Positions 61,347 to 64,000 of a stretch of DNA of 64,000 bases are shown piece after piece. The notes under the pieces are model-generated. The model was not told the origin of the DNA. It did no database searches and worked only from the letters and a program-made list of their open reading frames with translations. Numbering within the stretch: position 1 is the stretch's first letter; each line of letters opens with the position of its first letter. A program made the position numbers and the translations under genes. The stretch is from Pseudomonadota bacterium (lineage in GTDB: Bacteria > Pseudomonadota > Gammaproteobacteria > Burkholderiales > Burkholderiaceae_B), in the NCBI GenBank assembly GCA_023425645.1, contig JAFACG010000045.1, positions 91,231 through 155,230 of the forward strand. Reading direction: 5' to 3'.

Positions 61347-62342
61347 ATGTCGATACCTCTTCAATCCTTTGACGACATACGATCGGCCTCCCGCACGATC
61401 ACCCAAGAACTGGATGTCATGCCGCCGGCTCTGGCAGCGGCATCCTACCCGGCTTCGGCAGTGCATGCGCTGCTCGAGATCGATGTTCAAGGAGCGGCGT
61501 CCTCGGCTCAGCTCATGAATGCGCTTGGGCTGGACGAATCGAGCCTCGGCAAAGTGCTTTCCGAACTGGCGGCGGCGGGAGCCATCGCCGAGGCCGCCAT
61601 GCAAGATGATGCGCGACTCAAGCAAGTGACGCTCACCAAACAGGGCAAAGCGCTGGTCGAGGAGATTCACGCATTTGACCGCGGAAAGATCTCCACGGCG
61701 ATGGAGCATTTGAGCCCGTCGCAGCAGCAAGCCGTGACCCAAGGACTGTCGGAATACGCCCGAGCGCTCAAAGCCTGCCGTGAAGCGGCCTCAGAGCGTA
61801 CGGAAACCTCCGTGCAAATCGTAGCTGGATACAGGCCGGGCCTGATCGGACGAATCGCTGAAATGCACGCCCTCTTCTATTCCAACCATCACGGATTCGG
61901 CCGAACCTTTGAAAGCCAGATTGCCGCGGCAATCGCCGAGTTTGCGGGACGCCTCGACGAGCCGCACAACCGCGTCTGGACTGCCGTGCGCCATGGTCGG
62001 ATTATCGGCTCTATTGCCGTCGACGGCCAGGACCTGGACAACAAACGCGCGCGCTTGAGATGGTTCATCCTGGACGACGGGTACCGAGGCAAAGGGATAG
62101 GCCGGACATTGATCGAAAAAGCCTTGGATTTTTGTGACCATTTCGGCTTTACGGAAACCCAGCTGTGGACGTTCAAAGGACTCGATGCAGCGCGCAAGCT
62201 CTACGAATCGGCCGGCTTTGCACTTGTGCATGAGAAAGATAGCCAGCAATGGGGAAGCCCTGTCACTGAACAGCAGTTCATCCGAGCCAGGACGAACTCC
62301 TCCCACATGGGATCCAAGACTGATCTACGCCGTCAGCGTTGA
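61347..62342 (+). CDS. MarR-GNAT fusion protein (regulator with acetyltransferase domain)
   Basis: A 331-residue protein of two parts. Residues 1-150 are a MarR-type winged helix (LLEIDVQGAASSAQLMNALGLDESSLGKVLSELAAAGAI, VTLTKQGKALVEEI). The rest is a GNAT acetyltransferase domain with ARLRWFILDDGYRGKGIGRTLIEKAL (the acetyl-CoA loop) and LYESAGFALVHEK. GGGGGG lies five bases before ATG 61347; the longer frame is less likely. Such fusions are known in many bacteria, with unclear substrates. TTGCATAAGGCAA (61316-61328), a short inverted repeat just upstream, may be its own operator. Confidence 0.87.
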   Translation: MSIPLQSFDDIRSASRTITQELDVMPPALAAASYPASAVHALLEIDVQGAASSAQLMNALGLDESSLGKVLSELAAAGAIAEAAMQDDARLKQVTLTKQGKALVEEIHAFDRGKISTAMEHLSPSQQQAVTQGLSEYARALKACREAASERTETSVQIVAGYRPGLIGRIAEMHALFYSNHHGFGRTFESQIAAAIAEFAGRLDEPHNRVWTAVRHGRIIGSIAVDGQDLDNKRARLRWFILDDGYRGKGIGRTLIEKALDFCDHFGFTETQLWTFKGLDAARKLYESAGFALVHEKDSQQWGSPVTEQQFIRARTNSSHMGSKTDLRRQR

Positions 62343-62540
62343 CCATTGCTCCAATATCATAGCTGCAGCTTCATAAGAAGTTGAGCGCGATGTATCGATG
62401 ATCAGCCGCTGTTTCGCCCATGGCTCATACTCGCGCTGCAGCACCTGTTCCCATGTTGGCAATGCGAAGCCGTGCCTATCAGGTTCTCGACTGTTCACCC
62501 GCTGTTCGTGTTCGGCCAGATCTGAACACACGACTTCCAT
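62325..62540 (-). pseudogene. C-terminal remnant of a P-loop kinase-like (AAA family) ATP-binding protein
   Basis: 71 codons whose sequence CSDLAEHEQRVNSREPDRHGFALPTWEQVLQREYEPW and RLIIDTSRSTSYEAAAMIL matches the C-terminal part of small ATP-binding kinase-like proteins. The N-terminal Walker A part is missing; an in-frame stop lies directly upstream. It overlaps the end of the MarR-GNAT gene by 18 bases. Hence a broken gene, probably left over after rearrangement. Confidence 0.55.
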
Positions 62541-62560
62541 TGAGCTTCAACAACAACCTG

Positions 62561-63109
62561 CTAGCCAGCCGCTTTCGGAGCGCTAAAGCTCTTGCTGTAA
62601 TACCCCGACGAATCAAAGCAGCAGACCCGCTTCTCGCCCGAGGCGAGCATGTCGCAGGCGTTCTCGATGCGGCGTTGGCGGGTTTTGCTTTGCCTGGCGG
62701 ACTCGATCCAGTGGATCCAGTCCAGGCGGGCAAGAGTTGTCGTGTCTTCCCAGGTAGTCCTGGCGGTCGGGTTCAAGGCCAGCGCTGCCCGCAAATCGTC
62801 GGGCGCCACGGGCTCGGGCTCCGGGTCGGCTGGAGATACCTGCACGGTAACCGTATCCCCTGGTTTTACCCCGGCGGCATCCTGAAGCTTCTTGCTGACT
62901 TTGAGCCAGTGGCTGAGCCGGCCGTCCGGCTCCAGCGTGGCTTGGAAAGGATGTCCATCAAGGACGCCGTCCACCGACGTTCTGCCGCGTCGGGGCAGCG
63001 TATCGCTCACGGCTTTGGGCAAGACGAGGAACGTCCATGCGTCGTCCTCGCCTGGACTGGCCGGGCGCAGCAGTTCTGCCTCGAAGCTTGATGCTATTTT
63101 TTCTGCCAT
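62561..63109 (-). CDS. DUF1905/YdeI (OmdA-like) protein
   Basis: 182 residues. The N-terminal DUF1905 domain is FEAELLRPASPGEDDAWTFLVLPKAVSDTLPRRGRTSVDGVLDGHPFQATLEPDGRLSHWLKVSKKLQDAAGVKPGDTVTVQV in pieces; the C-terminal YdeI/OmdA part is APDDLRAALALNPTARTTWEDTTTLARLDWIHWIESARQSKTRQRRIENACDMLASGEKR. The latter is found in proteins linked to bacteriocin and stress tolerance. AAGGGA precedes the start. Function not known beyond family. Confidence 0.83.
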   Translation of the reverse strand: MAEKIASSFEAELLRPASPGEDDAWTFLVLPKAVSDTLPRRGRTSVDGVLDGHPFQATLEPDGRLSHWLKVSKKLQDAAGVKPGDTVTVQVSPADPEPEPVAPDDLRAALALNPTARTTWEDTTTLARLDWIHWIESARQSKTRQRRIENACDMLASGEKRVCCFDSSGYYSKSFSAPKAAG

Positions 63110-63275
63110 TTCAGAATCCCTTGGTCGCTCAGGCATGTGGAAATTCAAACATCGAAACAAATTTCAAGCGCATGCAGGCCAGCTTACTTCGTCCGCATGA
63201 AAGCCGCCAAGACTCCCTGGCGTCAAAATCGCTGCCCAGCTATCCAACCCCATCCGCCCATCCTACAATTCCCCT

Positions 63276-64000
63276 ATGTGCATCGCTTACATCGCCATGG
63301 GGGTCAATGCGGATTGGCCCCTGATCATTGCGTCCAACCGCGACGAATTCCATGCCCGTCCCGCACAGGCGGCGCGCCCGTGGGCGGAAGAACCCGGGAT
63401 TCTGGCCGGCAAGGACCTGCTGGCCGGCGGAACCTGGCTGGGCCTGGATCCGGAGCGCGGTCGGCTGGCCCTGCTGACCAATTACCGCGAGCCCCTGGTC
63501 GCCCCCGAACCCGGGCGACGCTCGCGCGGCGAGCTGCCTCCGGAATTTCTGCGTGATGAACGCTCGCCACAGGCTTTCCTGCAGCAACTGCATGAACAAA
63601 AAGATCTGTATGCAGGCTTCAACCTGCTCGCGCTGCAATGGCCGAACGGCGCCGGCCCCATGCTGGCGGGCTATTACAGCAACCGGCATCCGCAAGGGCA
63701 TCCGCTGGCCCTGGACCCGGGCATCCGGGTGCTGAGCAATGAATGGCTGGACAGTCCCTGGCCCAAGAGCCTGTACTTGAAAGAAACATTGGACGCCGAA
63801 GGCTTCGACGGTTCGGATGCAGCGCTGGAGCAATTGTTCATGGGTCTGCGATATGATCGAGCCGCGCCGGACGCCGATCTGCCCCGCACGGGGCTGAGCC
63901 TGGAACGCGAGCGCCTGTTGAGCAGCCCGTTCATCGTCAGTCCCGACTACGGCACGCGCTGTTCCACCGTCATCGTGGTGGACAAGCAGGGGCGCGGCCT
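63276..64000 (+). CDS. NRDE family protein (TANGO2-like), cut by the window end
   Basis: The N-terminus MCIAYIAMGVNADWPLIIASNRDEFHARP carries the family signature NRDE and the cysteine at position 2 typical of these Ntn-hydrolase-like proteins; so the start is certain. Further parts are GGTWLGLDPERGRLALLTNYREP, SRGELPPEFL, AGFNLLALQ and the end visible PDYGTRCSTVIVVD. About 241 residues lie in the window; usual length is about 255-270. TACAAT (63264-63269) ends six bases before the ATG, and no ribosome-binding site exists, so the mRNA may be leaderless. Function in bacteria not established. Confidence 0.88.
   Translation, partial: MCIAYIAMGVNADWPLIIASNRDEFHARPAQAARPWAEEPGILAGKDLLAGGTWLGLDPERGRLALLTNYREPLVAPEPGRRSRGELPPEFLRDERSPQAFLQQLHEQKDLYAGFNLLALQWPNGAGPMLAGYYSNRHPQGHPLALDPGIRVLSNEWLDSPWPKSLYLKETLDAEGFDGSDAALEQLFMGLRYDRAAPDADLPRTGLSLERERLLSSPFIVSPDYGTRCSTVIVVDKQGRG

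Overview
The window is GC-rich, densely coded DNA from a betaproteobacterium, most likely a member of the Burkholderiales/Alcaligenaceae (Bordetella, Achromobacter, Alcaligenes or Pusillimonas-like). This placement is an inference from gene content: duplicated Liv-type binding proteins, an OxyR next to a lysine/alanine-tailed Dps, an enterobactin-type TonB receptor and an fbpABC iron importer. No 16S or other decisive marker lies in the window, and I saw no tRNA, rRNA, CRISPR array, complete insertion sequence or prophage.

Layout. 1-3.4 kb: start of a branched-chain amino-acid ABC operon (livK-livH-livM, livM cut by the window edge). 3.4-4.3 kb: proC. 4.4-8.8 kb: ugpBAEC glycerol-3-phosphate importer behind a candidate Pho box. 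8.9-15.2 kb (minus strand): second LivK-like protein, dps, oxyR, recG, ridA, fpr. 15.5-19.1 kb: Fur-boxed fbpABC ferric-iron importer. 19.1-20.4 kb: two 5'-truncated gene remnants (MFS and LysR) joined head to head by a deletion. 20.4-28.4 kb (minus): glnA, hemW, rdgB, rph and an SbcC/SbcD-like ATPase-nuclease pair. 28.6-30.3 kb: yicC, nudC. 30.3-35.3 kb (minus): an uncharacterised ring-degradation operon (MFS, alpha/beta hydrolase, two-domain VOC dioxygenase, flavin monooxygenase, MarR) with a palindromic operator. 35.3-38.5 kb: MFS exporter, internally deleted AraC regulator, secreted M20 peptidase. 38.6-42.3 kb: hsp20, then a purine operon (8-oxoguanine deaminase and NCS2 permease) with a structured leader. 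42.6-46.7 kb: formamidase fmdA, fmdB, TonB-dependent siderophore receptor. 46.8-51.9 kb: ttrBCA tetrathionate reductase with an FNR-like box. 51.9-53.5 kb: small membrane protein and a YdfG-like SDR. 53.6-57.7 kb: the most interesting region, two divergent TPP riboswitches, one before an SDR plus flavin monooxygenase operon and one before a sodium-solute symporter. 57.8-61.1 kb: MotA/MotB-like stator pair, FlhE-like protein, PBP7-type endopeptidase. 61.3-64 kb: MarR-GNAT fusion, remnant of a P-loop kinase, a DUF1905/YdeI protein and the start of an NRDE (TANGO2-like) protein.

How it fits together. Most of the window is chromosomal housekeeping and nutrient acquisition (amino acids, phosphate ester, iron, purines, amides) plus oxidative-stress and DNA-repair genes. 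The riboswitch-flanked SDR/LLM/symporter locus and the MarR-controlled ring-cleavage operon are the two sets whose genes look functionally coupled but whose substrates cannot be read from sequence. The first is the best candidate for an undescribed system: a thiamine-responsive oxidative salvage route with its own importer.
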